The position numbers were made by a program, and so were the translations under genes. Below, one piece after another: positions 1 through 25,320 of a DNA stretch of 64,000 nucleotides. The notes under the pieces are model-generated. The model searched no databases. It worked only from the letters and a program-made list of their open reading frames with translations, and was not told the DNA's origin. How positions within the stretch are numbered: position 1 is the first letter of the stretch; every line of letters starts with the position of its first letter. The stretch is from Cydia pomonella. Taxonomy: Eukaryota; Arthropoda; Insecta; Lepidoptera; Tortricidae. The DNA lies in contig NC_084726.1 of assembly GCF_033807575.1 (NCBI RefSeq), positions 10,168,001 through 10,232,000 on the forward strand, written 5' to 3'.

Positions 1-1182
1 ACCGACAAAAAAATCGATTAAAGAATTTGGTCACCAAATATCACGAAAATTGGTTGAAAAATGCAACCTTAGGCGAATACTTTCGCTCGGTCAATAAACG
101 TATTAAACATAAAACAGGTAATAATTAAAAAATGCGTAAGCCAACTAAATCGCTAAAAATTGTACGCAATTAATTGCCGTCAAAACACATGTGTTAAATT
201 TTTTTACTTTAGAAATAATTCACAGAATTCACACCCCACGGCAGTGAAAAATGCTAATATTCTGGTCACAAACCACTTATTACAGACGCGAAGCGGTAAA
301 CGACTAATTAACACTTCTCCTTAATTGCCTATGAAGTTTACATTTAATTAGGCTGCGTATAAAACATTTCTTTAGAATTACAAATTATTACTGTGGTGAA
401 ATTTAACAGGTCGATGCTTCAAAGCAGCAGTTTTAATAATCCTTGTAAAACATGACTAACTTACAGACGGACCGTGAATGGTGAATGCAACGATTATATA
501 GGAGGAAAAGTTATCATTTTTATATGACACATAGTACCTACTTTTTGGGTATTATGTACACTTGGGTAGGTCGGTACTTTATCGTATTGTTACAGCAATT
601 TCACTAGTTTACTAGTATGGCTTAAGATTTAGCATTAGGAGCTCTCCGTCAATCAAACAGTCAATCATAATTTATTCACAAGAACATATGGTACAGGTAC
701 AGTCAGCATCAAAAGTAGCGGATCAAACAAGGTTTCAAAAGCATCTACCATTCTGCAATAGCTTAAGAAAAGTTGACGGTTCTATATGCAGAACAATTAA
801 GACTGTAAAAGATATACTTTTGAAGGTGAATTTTAGAGATTTATCTATATTTGGAAAAGTTATCCGGGATATCAGATACTTTTGGCGCGTTGTTTCATCC
901 GCTACTATTGATGCTGACTGTACATGGGATGTTACGTCCGTGATTAATTTTATATTTAGTCATGGGTGTTTTCTATGTAAGTACATATATGCCTATACCC
1001 ATATCGTTACCTAGTACCCATATATATCGTTGCCTAGTACCCATAGTACAAGTTTTGCTTAAAATTTTGCAAGTTATATAATCACCAGCAGTATTGGTTT
1101 ATTTTATTTAAATAACACAATTTAGCAATAACGATAATAAAATGTGAATAAAAGTACAATAGAAACTTAAACTAATTAAAAA
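1..1182. other. Non-coding stretch, no gene seen
   Basis: AT-rich sequence without a supported gene. An open frame at 688-1014 has no recognisable motif, no splice context and a low-complexity TATA-rich end, so I treat it as chance. It may be spacer or part of a large upstream intron of the plus-strand gene that begins in this window at 3,121. Confidence 0.5.
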
Positions 1183-1815
1183 CTAAAAATCTATATCTAA
1201 AGAGGGCCCCTGGGGCATAGTGCCAAAGATACTGGCAGCATTTCCTCGCTGAATCGCAACGCTTATTCGTTGAGTGAGGAAGCTGCCAGCTCTTTTGTCC
1301 CCTGTAACGTCAACCAGCCGTTTGGCCAAATCATTAAAAAAGCTCTGAGCTCCCGGGCCCCACGGACCGAGGGTCTCGACACCGAAAGGAGCAAAGTTAT
1401 AATTGGCGTCGAGACCCCTGTATTTCCTCCTTTTGAGGGTCTCGGCAGCCTCGGCAGCCGCACCCGCTTTCTTTGTAGTACCGTGAAGGTGAGACGGTGC
1501 CAGTGTGTCCACGCAGGTCGCGTCCCACACCAACACTCGTCCCATCCTCCACGGTATCAGTGACATACCATCAGGTCTCTTGCCATCGTCCCGGGCTATA
1601 CCGGCCGGCTCAAGTATCGCAGGCACGTTGACGGTGACAAGAGACCTGCGGATAATGTCGTTGAGCGCGGCGTGACGTGACAATCGCCCCGCGCTTCGCT
1701 GGCAAGACAGACCATGACGCCCCCGCTCGTCCACGTCACTCCCACAGTGGCATTTATTACTCCCACAGTTTTGCTTAGATTGGGGCTGGGTCGATCTGTG
1801 TAAGATCTTCCCCAA
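1183..1815 (-). mobile_element. Non-LTR retrotransposon, C-terminal ORF fragment
   Basis: An open frame of about 210 codons runs on the minus strand. It holds a Cys/His cluster (CHCGSDVDERGRHGLSC, about residues 22-38), followed by an RH-N-I-RR stretch and the motif DDGKRPDGMSLIPW with VWDATCVDTLAPSHL. These are seen in the C-terminal part of many invertebrate reverse-transcriptase ORFs, where the spaced acidic and Lys residues recall a PD-(D/E)XK restriction-like endonuclease. The reverse transcriptase itself is absent, so the copy is 5'-truncated. The frame is GC-rich against AT-rich flanks and has no stop, so insertion may be fairly recent. The endonuclease reading is inference from motif spacing. 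Confidence 0.75.
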
Positions 1816-2991
1816 ATAGTTATTTATTTTATTTCTTTATTGGGAAAAAGTGCAGTCACGGAAGTGCCTCCTACACGCATAATATTCGCCTAATCATGAA
1901 CGGAAACAAAATTCCTACTTCTTAGCTACAATAGCCACTCGAGGCTTCAAATGCATTTTATTTTCTCACTCAATAAACTGGAGTTACATAACAGAAGTGC
2001 ATTGTTGTGCCGTCTGTCTGTCCGACACTAGACAGTAACGGACGTCGAAGGCATGTCAGAGCACTGCAATAAATTGTATCGGCTGTATCTAGAATCAGAC
2101 GGAGATTTTCAGGAAAATTCTGGGTTCTTTCGCTCCTAATTTTAGTTTTCTTTAGCTACATTTTACCCTTTTAAACACACAGTAACGATTTTCGCATTTA
2201 TGAATATCACAACTCGACTTGTAATAGTTGTAATAATAACTATGAAAAAAATTATAGTTAGTTTTCTATATTACTATTTTTGTTATTTTAATTAGAAGTA
2301 GCACCTAGTTTAGGTGCTTTATAATCAGAAATTTGAATTAATGCCATATACGAAATAAAGTCGACTTCTAATATCCTGTTTCTTACTGTATAAGTCATCA
2401 CACATCTATATATGTGCTCACTAATAATACGTCTCTTTGCTCATTAAGGGGATGTTTAGATATATTTGAGCGCCTCGGCCATTCCGATATAACTGACTAT
2501 ACTAAGCAACAAAATATGTTTTCTCAAAACGTAACAACCGAAGCTCCTTATCTTGTATAATTGTAATTATAACACCGTTCCATAGACAATAACAATCTGT
2601 TGTCGATGGTTATCTGTGGTTCAGAACAATGGCCGTTTAAATGTTAATGCCATTCACTGCAGTTAAATATTATGACTGTTGCCTCCGTTGTGAAGGCTTG
2701 GATAGTTTTAGTTTTGAATTTTTGATACGAATATCGTGATCATTTGATGTAATAACGTATTATTAAATCGCTCGGTATATTATGTGTTTTGGCATTCCTT
2801 TGGTAGTTCATAGATTTTCTGTCTCTGTGGTGGGGGATGAGCGCATACGGCGTGGCAAAAATGTGATCTTTCATGGGCTTCTATATTATTTGACATCTGT
2901 TAATTGGCATATATGTAACTAATGGGTGTTTTCAGAAGACTGTTAAGTTCGCGAAAATTAAAATAATTCGCGGATATAAATTAAATAACGT
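1816..2991. other. Non-coding stretch upstream of first visible exon
   Basis: No coding exon found. Sequence is AT-rich and holds only short odd matches to dispersed repeats. Any upstream exon of the plus-strand gene must end in phase 0, and I did not see a convincing one here. Confidence 0.45.
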
Positions 2992-3092
2992 TTTTAGGGA
3001 TCCGTATTCAACTTGGAACCCTTAATAGTTTCGCAATGTCCGTCTGTCTATCCGAGGCTTTGCTCCGTGATCGTTATAGTTATCGACAAAGT
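2992..3092 (+). repeat. 5' fragment of dispersed 'gggttccgta' repeat
   Basis: About 100 bp that match the beginning of the complete copy at 32,545-33,231 (shared words ggaaccctta, tttcgc, atgtccgtctgtct, cgaggctttgctccgtg). The match stops near 3,092, some 30 bp before the acceptor of the first coding exon. The open frame 3013-3120 is a read-through of this repeat and not protein sequence of the gene. Confidence 0.75.
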
Positions 3093-3120
3093 GCTAATTT
3101 ATTTTGTCTTATTGTTACAG

Positions 3121-15776
<12,656 letters not shown>

Positions 15777-16110
15777 CCAAGCGGCACAAAGGCTCATTTC
15801 GTTTGAACGTTGCTACTGGCATGGACTTCCAACTTGCCAGTGCCACTGGCGCCGGTCACTTGAACGATGTAAGCGAGCCTTCAGTTAGGAGCTATGTGAT
15901 AGTGTGACTTTGAAATTGGAATGTTTGGCGCGAAACGTTTTTATGCAAAGTTTTTTTAAATCGTAGAACGTATTTTCCAAAGCGCGGTAGCCATTTTGAA
16001 AACATTCGGCGCCAATTTGATTGTCGTGATTTTTATTTGAGATTTTTTTGCGTAGAATACATATAATGATGCGCAATCATAATAAACAAGTCATTTTTTA
16101 TTTTATTTGA
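15777..16110 (+). other. Probable 3' UTR of the Ser/Arg-rich gene
   Basis: Begins right after the TAA and runs to a short way past AATAAA at 16,081-16,086, which is followed by a T-rich stretch. The exact cleavage site cannot be set from sequence alone. Confidence 0.55.
16081..16086 (+). terminator. Polyadenylation signal AATAAA
   Basis: Canonical hexamer 305 bp after the stop codon of the plus-strand gene, followed by aacaagtcattttttatttt, a plausible U-rich downstream element. Confidence 0.5.
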
Positions 16111-17973
16111 CGATTATTTAAGTTTAAGCTGGGGGTTGAGGCAATTTTGTTTATTTACAGATTTACAAATTGAATTTATATAGGCTTATTTATAATTGGT
16201 ATTAATGATAGAATTATTTGAACCATTTGGTACTACACTATGGAAATAAATTAAGTACAATGATTTAATTGAGTATAATAATAATTTTGATAAATATTTG
16301 AGATTTGTTCATTGTGTAATTATCAGAGTTAATATTAAATTATACAGTGTATTTCATTGTTATATTACCTACTATTTATGCTTTAAATGTTCATTAAATG
16401 GATTCGGAGATTGAAAAATACATAATCATCAATGTGATTTTATTATAAAATTACTTACTATATAAAATATTATTCCATAGTATTGTAGTACCGTTCTATT
16501 TTTTTGTCAAAGTATTAAATCGTTATATATACTTAATGCAATTAAAATTTAAAGTTTTGATATATACAGCATCACTTTAAGTGTAGATAAGAGATTCTTT
16601 TTATTATACTTGTATCAAAAGTATATAGTTGGTTAGCTTTTTTGGCTCTATTCATAAATTCAGTATTTTTTATAATGTTGGCTAATTTTATTATTTGATT
16701 AGTTTCATCAGCAATAGTATAATATTTTTCTGACAGCTTTGGTACGGTGACAAATGTCATCTCCATACAATTTGTAACCTTAAAACACAATTTCTAGCAA
16801 CATTGTATTAAGATAAAACTGTTACCGTAGCCACGCTGTTTGAGCAATACTATAGTTATATATGAACGCCAACATAATACATACTCCTAAAGCCCATCCA
16901 AGAAAAAATGGCATTTGAATTTGAAATCAATGGTTAAAGGAATAAGGCTGAGTTTCTTTTGTTTTAATATTTAGGGAAATAAAATACAACTATGTTCCAA
17001 TTGAAAATGATTGAAATTTCATAGAAGTATTTAGTAGGTACTATATGTAGGACCGTGGGCGTTGGAAGGATTGTAAAATGTCGAGTTTATGGATAGAGTT
17101 TAGTCCGTTATTGCTCATATCACATACATCGATGTTGTTTGCTAGTATTCCATATGTACTATTTGTTGTAGACCTAGTTATGTTAAGTTTTTTCGTAAGT
17201 GCAATATTTCATCACATGTTTTTCCATTGAGCAAGTACATCATGAAATTAATGAAATAAATAGTAACAATTTTTTAATCGAGGTTGCTATTTTTGTATGT
17301 TACGATTAAAATATTTTATGCGGTAAAATACTCGGATTATTCATAAAATATTGAAAATAATTGTGTAAAATAGTTGTGGAAAGCTTTACGAATAAATATG
17401 TTGCAATATATAAGGCTAGGAATTTAATTTAATTTCCGTGCAAAATCTTGTTCTCTGACAGAAATTATTTTGCTATTCGTCGCTAAATTTAATGTAATAA
17501 ATAAGCTACTCGAAATTAAGAAAAGTGATCATTATTTGTAAGTATTATTGCTGTAATGTTGGCTAACATGTATTATTTCATTTTGTTCAAAAGGCCAATA
17601 TAATAATGTATTATTAAATATGATCTCTATATGTTTTCTTTCCGTTTAAAAGATCTGAGTACTTACAAAATGCAAAGATTTCTGAATTTGGAGTAGTGAT
17701 TTTAGGATAGTGTTACGTTCTGGCTCCGAATGATCATGTTAATATATATCAGTGTCCGCAAGCCACGTAGTATTTGTAATAATTTGATGTCTAGCATTTC
17801 GTAAAGAATTAGTAACAGGAAATTAATAATAAAAACTGGAAGTAATTTGGTATTTCATTCTTTGAAACCTGTTAATACTCACGCGGTGGCGTTCAAAGGG
17901 CTATGACAACTGTTAATGCAGTTATTAATTATAAGAACAATACCTATCGGTATATAATGTTTACTTTATCTCG

Positions 17974-18560
17974 ATTCGTCAGATTCCTTTTTCGTCAGAA
18001 TAAATTATAGCCCATTTTTTTTTCGGACGAAAACGTCATTAATCATAAATAATTTATTTCGTGGTAAAATTTAATTTAGATATATACTTCTGTATCTAAA
18101 TTTAGTTTTACCACGAAATAAATGATTTATGATTTTTGGTCAGATTCCGTCAGAATAAAACCGCACTGTTTCTTTTCCAAAAACATGACATGACAATAAT
18201 GAAACATTAGACGGAGCCCCGCTTCGCGAACGAACCTAACCTACCTACCTATCTACGCTTTTTTCTCCAAAGTGTATTGTTTTCAGGAACGTCACACTGG
18301 TACAATTGATAGGTTAGGTTCGTTAGGTAGCTTCATATGCCCGGAGGGCAAACCGCCCAGAAATACGAGCCCCGCCTAGTTAAGTTGGAAAGGAAATGTT
18401 TCGATTGTTCGATCCACTGGTGGAGCATATTAAGATATACAAGTATAATTCCAAATCTTCCACACCAAAGTTAAGATTATTCTGCCCAAAGAGGAATTCC
18501 GTTTTCGTCCGGAAAAAAACTGGCTTTAATTTATCCTGACGAAAAAGGAATCTGGCGAAT
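17974..18560. mobile_element. Inverted-repeat DNA element with nested palindrome
   Basis: Arms of about 60 bp: attcgtcagattccttttt at the left end and its near reverse complement at the right, both continuing to tcggacgaaaacg-like words. About 590 bp. A separate near-perfect palindrome (18,041-18,134, aatcataaataatttatttc to aatgatttatgatt) sits inside the left part and may be a second insertion. The middle carries gaacctaacctacctacct and its inverse ggttaggttcgttaggtag. Confidence 0.75.
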
Positions 18561-20977
18561 GTGACTGATTACTTTGAGTAATAGAAAGGAATATAAATCT
18601 TTGAATAGCTTCTTTTCACTCATATTTTGCCTTCCGTTCGCGACCAGGGACTTATGTTTATTATAAACTGTGTACTAGGATGTTAAAAATAAAACACCTT
18701 AGGTACATTTATTATTAATGATTTCATCTTTGAATATCAATTACACTTTTGTTTTGTATTTTATAAATTTACATGCAACTTGTATTCATTGTGTCATCCA
18801 TATTTTCACAAGTAGACATAAGTGCTTTCTATTTAGCGTACTTATATATCTTAAAAAACGATCATCGCGTTCCCAACAAGTGGACATTCTGTCTCAAAAA
18901 TAATACGTTAAAATATGCTCAGGACAATTGGCAACTTCGTTGTTCAAAACAGTATAAACACTATCATTTCGTTCACGAGAAATGACGCAAGCTACTGTCA
19001 TTTTGTTCAAAAGAAATGATGTGGAAGAATAACATTTCAGAGTCACTCGCTTCAAGTCGAAGGAACTTATTAGGGTGTTTTCCGTCACTACAAATACTTC
19101 ACAACCACATTTTAACTTTTTTGTTAAAATAAAATCTTTAGAAAGTTTATCTAATTCAAAAAGAATAATTCTAAATTGAGCAACGTTACAGAAGTGACAG
19201 TAAAACGTTATTCGTCAAACAAAACTGTTTTTATTATTAGTGAAAGTTTCTCCGAAGAAACTTATTTCACTAATCACGTATGGATATACGTTTTCATATG
19301 AAAACTTATAATACATTAATTTCCATTCGTACTCATGTCAAAAACCATCGAAACTATGTTACGTTAAGCCCGAGGCCTTTACAAATATTCCCATATTAAC
19401 ATGCTCCCTGAAGTATTTCTGGACTTTTTACAATTTCGACTCCATAGTTTTTAGAACCATAATTACTTAAATCTATGAAGAAATATAAAATAGGAGTCTA
19501 ACTGGAACAAATATCGCAACCGATACTGTCGCGACGGTCGTTGTTTCAAAATGTATTCAGGGAACATTGCCTTAACAAACACTTGCACAAAATTCGTTCA
19601 GGAACGGCTCAAAACAACACCGTTACCTTATGAGGCTTTAGGGAGAAAGGACCAAGATCCTCGACAGAGAATGAGAAACTTAAGTTAAAGAGAACGAATC
19701 GAACCATGATACCCTGTCATTTCATGCCTCAATAATACCAACAGAATATCCTAAATGCAAAATGAAAGGCAGTAAACTATCAAAATTGGCACTACTCTGA
19801 TTAAAAATAACTATAATAAATCAATTTTTGCTATATCTTACTCTATTCTTATTTTAATTAAAGCATCCTCTTAAATTTTACACACTTTTATATTCCATAT
19901 AAATAGATATAATCCTATATTGTTTTGTTTTCTAATGAAACAACATTCATTTTTTGTCATGTGACCTATTTCTAACATACCGGGTGTTTTTTTTAAATAT
20001 ATTTGTATATATTATATATAGATAGCATACACCCATTCTCAACGGAATTAAAATTGTAACAACAAAAACATATACGGCATTCTATATCTACATTAATTAT
20101 AACGGTATTTTATAATTATCTGAATATATAAGGTCGGAATTTATGTAATAAATGTCTACTTTTTATATTATTTACAAACATTTTAAGCATTACTACATTT
20201 ATACTAATTGTTCTAGAATTATAATGGTGGTTGGCCGTGTTAACATTCCTTCAAATTTTTATTTTGGGGGTCTTTAAGTCAAAGGGAACAAAAGTTTTAA
20301 AATTATAAAACCAAAAAATGAGCTTTGTTAATATTACTCTTATTTTTGAGTCATGAGATAGAAAAGTAAACAAAAAAGTATTTAAAATGAAAGAATAGCT
20401 TGTTTTGAATATATTTTTTTTTTCACTTTTATTATCCTGAACAAAATGATTAAGAAGATCGGTCAATTAAATTAAATTGAAGGTTTTCATTTCGTAGAAA
20501 AGTGAAAATAAGTTCTGTTTTATTATAACTTTTATTTTATTTTAATTACTGTATTTAATGGAGCATACAGTTTCATAATTTAATATGTTTACTTTTAGGT
20601 AATCCAAATGCACACTCTCTGCTTGGTTTTCCTTCAAATTAAGAGTGTGAATGAAATAAAAAACATTTTATTTAATAGGTAACCTTATGTTTCCATTTCC
20701 AGTCAACATTCATATATTACATTTTCAATCAATTTTAATATTTTCGTTCCTTTATTCATAACTAGTCTACTATTTAGCAAGGTCTGAAAAAAATCGCGAA
20801 TCTACGTGAATAAACTGATAATAGAAATATTTCATTTACCTTAATTATATTTCAAAATATTCTACCTATTATATTATTATGTGCAATGTGCGTTCGATTT
20901 CCGAAATATGTTTTACGTTTCTGCGAAACATATTAAGAGATAATTTTAATAACGTAACTATTAAAACATTTGTAGAT

Positions 20978-21230
20978 ATATGGATGGTAGAGGTAAGGAA
21001 TGAAATCTCCATGTACCAAAAAGTGTTCTTCAAAAAACCTTAAATAGGTGGCGCTACAATACCTAAAGTATTAAAAAAAAAAACAAATCATAGCGCACTT
21101 CAATCCGTCAATAACGTCTAGGTTCTTAGCTACTCTGGAGAGTTTTGGAAGTATTTATAGCTGACAGCTGGACACTTTTGCAACAGTTCTGCCTATGGAG
21201 ATTTCATTCCTTACCTCTACCTTCCATATT
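20978..21230. mobile_element. Inverted-repeat DNA element (ggtagaggtaaggaatg ends)
   Basis: Terminal inverted repeats of about 35 bp (atatggatggtagaggtaag at the left, its near complement at the right, both reaching gaaatctccat). About 250 bp with no ORF. Confidence 0.8.
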
Positions 21231-22245
21231 TAGATAATATAGGATCACGCAAATTTCAGCTTTACGTCTTATTCGACCAGGAGAAAAGAAATAAGATTAA
21301 TCGTATAGTTGAAACTATTTAAGCTAAACGATTAGCAATTGAAAGATTACCTTGTGAAACAATGAGAATGAGTAATCGTTTATTTCCTATTAGTGTACGC
21401 GTTTATTATCTTTTAGTTACCTTTCAATTTATTTTCCACATTTCCGCCGTTCTAGATTATTTAACTACAAGATAGTACACCTTTATCAACACTATTTCTC
21501 ACGATTCCGCGGAAAATAAAAGATACAAATTAAAGAAGTTACATTTATTTCGGAAAATAGACTACATGAGACAAAAACTGGGTTTTAAAAACAATGTATT
21601 TGTTCACAAGATAATCTCAAGTGCTTTAGGTAGACCTGCTATGACTATATTCATATTAGCTGGTCTAGCAACCATTCAGGCAATAAGAATGGGGCCAGTA
21701 CAGCGGTATCGCGCACGCGAATTCGAGCCAATGTACAGTGCCATAACGCGATGGGTTGATGAGTTCTCATCACGCGTGCGATTGTTCGCAACTAGTTGCG
21801 TTAGGCTGCACGATTGATTCGAATTCGTGAGTGACACCGCTGAACTAGCACCATTCTCAGTGCCTTTAAGGCCCGTCCTTAGATATATGCCAATGTCTAC
21901 CACTTATCTCAGGCGGTAAAGATGTTGGGCGATGATTTTCTAGAAGAATCTAAGAAGATAGCTGAGTCTTGAGAGTACTAGAAGTTTACAATACATTACA
22001 TATTTACTTACATAACATCATACAAATCAGCTTGATGCAGCCAATCCTTCAACCTCTCTGTTGGTGACCACGTGCATTAATTACGTGAGGAGTTTCTGTG
22101 AATTTTTTGATCTGATTCACTCAAATTTTTTGCCCAAAAGCTCGTAATGGATGGTCGCCCCTTACCGCCTCAGTTAAAGGGTAGTCCTGTAGCTGGGTTT
22201 AATGCAAGTCAAAATTATAGTCAAATAGAGTGACGTAAATGTATA

Positions 22246-22345
22246 GTTCGTGTCATCCACCTTGACGCGCACATTTGTCACATCTAACCTTTAATAACAT
22301 GACAGTACTATTCAAGGCGCGTCTTCGTGAATGACACGATCAATA
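22246..22345. mobile_element. Possible short MITE
   Basis: cgtgtcatccaccttgacgcgc and gcgcgtcttcgtgaatgacacg are imperfect inverted repeats at the two ends of 100 bp. No clear target duplication. Confidence 0.45.
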
Positions 22346-23708
22346 TCTAATGCTGTTTAGGACGTAAATAGGTAAAAACAGCAATTGGTAAAAAATACTG
22401 CTTCATTGGACAAGCAAATAACTGCGAAAGCTTTTAACTCAACATATACAAATATATAGAAATACATTTTACAATTCTCATAGAAAAAATTGCTACCAAG
22501 CAACAACTATGTAAAAAACAATTTTTCTGTATAAAATTCCATTTTAACATATCTTGGATAGCTACCTACGTAGAAAACCTAACATTTTATATTTTATTTG
22601 GCCTACAACCGGCAAAATATTGAGCAACTTGAGCAACAATAAACTATTCATCTATAAGCGATCCAGGAAGCCATTAAAATTGTCAAAGAAATACATTTAT
22701 TACAAAACAAATTTGTACACATCGACAAAAATACATTTTAGAAATAATTCTTAATCTCCAACTATATTACTCTTAATTTAGATGTAAAAGTTTTTATATT
22801 TACAACTTATAATGCCTTATTTAATTTTTTATCTATAGTTTTTTAAGTCTAAAGCTTTTTTAAAGTCTGTCACGGCAACGCCGCATCACTCCACACAACC
22901 AATGGCGTATAATTCCACTACAAGACGCATGTAGAAGCGACACTGAAGTTGATTATCACACATTGATTTCAGTCAACTTTTTGCATCTGCCAGAAATAAA
23001 TTATTGTCAACCAAAAGTCATTAGCAAATAGTAGTAGTTGTACACTATTGTGCATTTTACTTATTGTACAAGTTTTCGAAACTAAGTTTAGGTTATCGAT
23101 CGAAGAAATTATTTTGCGTTGAGAGACTGTGGCGGCAATGAAACGGTTGATCCTATTTTTATATTTTTCAGTGGAAAAATTATTGGCATAAATTACCCAC
23201 ATAAGCAGGGAGTTTGTCTCGTTCTGCTTTAAAGCCATCCAGTTATTAGTGAGTGGAAGTTATTAGTAGCGTACGGACAGGTTGTGGCATAATGGACAGA
23301 GAGGGCAATGGAGTCGCCTGGGTATATTTTATGATTAAATGAATAACTATGAAATGATTGATTTAAAATGTACACTTCTTATTCAAGTAGTGTTAAAGTT
23401 TAAGGAATGTTAGTATTTAATTAAATTTCATATTACATCTCAGTTCTCAGAATTTGTTCAAAATTTAAGGCAGAACAACGTATAATAACAAAAAAACAGT
23501 TGTTTAATTTGACAACATCGCATTATATTAAACTAAAACTTATGAAGTTTTTGGTCAGTAATAAAGGTTGTATATGATTAGAGAGTATTTCGATTAAGTT
23601 AGTTAAATAGGAGACCTACCCATTATACATAACATTTAACACATTAGACATAACATTTCCGACATACCTAGTATTTGATTTTATAAGTAATTTCGTATAA
23701 AATTTGAA

Positions 23709-23714
23709 TTTATT
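23709..23714 (-). terminator. Candidate Alk polyadenylation signal
   Basis: tttatt on the plus strand reads AATAAA on the minus strand, 372 bp past the Alk stop codon. Other A-rich variants exist, so the real 3' end is uncertain. Confidence 0.35.
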
Positions 23715-24085
23715 CAATCAATCATCATTATCAAATCAATCATAAAAAGTTTTTATATAACGACTCCATGGTCTTCTCTGTTCAGATTGCCACCACATCT
23801 CCGTAAGCTAGTTAGCATACGGCATAGCATTAGTCAACTTATTCAATATTCTCAGTAGTTTTTTGAACGTCGGCCACGGCCTACGGCCAATTAAAAGGCT
23901 TTTTTAGTCAAATCTAAATTGTTTTGCTTGGTATGTTACAGTTTGTTTGCGATTAGATGATAAACAATGTAAAATTGTCAACAATTTCATTGTCTGCTGA
24001 ACCACTGCTATATAAAAATCATATAACAAGCACCCTAAGTAATCACTGTAAAACCTTCAGCCTCGCTTCTCCACGCCCCGACACT

Positions 24086-25283
24086 TTAACAACTAATCTC
24101 AGACTCGGCGACCCCATTACTACCCTGTTTAATAATCTTTCTCTCACCAACGATGACGTCAGAGTAATTCTTATTCTTCTGGTTATTTATCTGATTCTGT
24201 CCGTTGCTGCCGGAACTTGACGACGCATTATCACTGTCCGCGTACGGAACATCTGTCATAGGACCGTTTAGTAAACTGGCTGCTGAATTTGATTGTTTTA
24301 GCTTAGTTTTTTCCTCTTTAGGCTCTTCTCTTGGACTATTTAGATCCCGTATGACAGCTTTCTTAGGATCGATCTGTATAGTTTTAGATTCAGATATCTT
24401 ATTAGGGGTAACTACGTTGAAATATGGAGGTGGAAGAATGTTCATTGTCGTTAAGTTTACAGAGCCTGAATTCTTTTTTAGTGCGTTTAGATTCTGTTCT
24501 AGTTGGGCTGCGTCTAAGCAGAGGGGTTTGGGTTTAAGTTTAGGAGGTTCTTTAGCCCAAGCAGTGATCCGGGGTGGGTCGGGGGAAGCTATGGGAGCAG
24601 TCTTTCGCTCTGGCATGAGACTGTTTTTGTTGTGGTTGGTTTTGTCCATGACGTTGACGTTGGCGTCTATCGCTTTGGAGAGAGCGTTCTCCGGGGGCTT
24701 TGGTGACGTTGGTGTTATGCTGATTAGCTTGTCGACCTGGATAACAAAAAGATGAAATAGGATGTAAGTTGTAGACATCCTTAAGGTTTTAGAATATAGC
24801 TTAGTAGAAATTAAAGATATTCTTATAAACATAGGGGTTTCAACATGATTTATCCGCAAACAAAAAAGCTGAAGTATAAATGTAGAATTAATTTAAAATT
24901 AACACTAAACATAAATCAAAAGTTAAATTGAAAAGTGTGACGCAGTTCGATACATAAAATGAATATTTTTGTCTAGACAGATGTAAACAGATGAATGAAC
25001 TTGAACGTTCTATTTCCGTAGAGGATTTATTTTAAACACCACGCAAATCAACGCACGAACATTCAGTAACTCTCCATGAATATAGGTACTTTGACTTCAC
25101 ATTCGCAAGAACACTATCTAATACAAATCTTTAAGTTTAACGTTTTGTAATTGACGCTCATTGGCGTTATATTATAAAACGTTTACTTTTTACTATTATT
25201 TTTTTCTTACTTAATTCTTAATTATAAACTGGCATAAATGTGATATACTAAAGGAGGTCCTTGTCGCTTTTACTTTAGTATAT

Positions 25284-25320
<37 letters not shown>

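Larger units (their letters stand above)
16111..23700. other. Convergent intergenic spacer
   Basis: About 7.6 kb of AT-rich sequence between the 3' ends of the plus-strand gene and Alk. No coding exon is supported on either strand; the open frames present are short, AT-rich and lack motifs. It contains inverted-repeat elements at 17,974-18,560, 20,978-21,230 and about 22,246-22,345. Confidence 0.65.

Noticed and set aside
688..1014. 108-codon open frame on the plus strand
   Set aside because: No motif, no splice sites in suitable phase, composition like the surrounding spacer, and it ends in a TATATA-rich run.
3013..3120. N-terminal extension MEPLIVSQCPSVYPRLC... of the first visible exon
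   Set aside because: It is translation of a dispersed repeat (shared with 32.5 kb) plus the pyrimidine tract; the exon is better started at the acceptor at 3,121.
24204..24755. 183-codon plus-strand frame
   Set aside because: Antisense shadow of the last Alk exon, whose minus-strand frame has splice context and fits the receptor tail.
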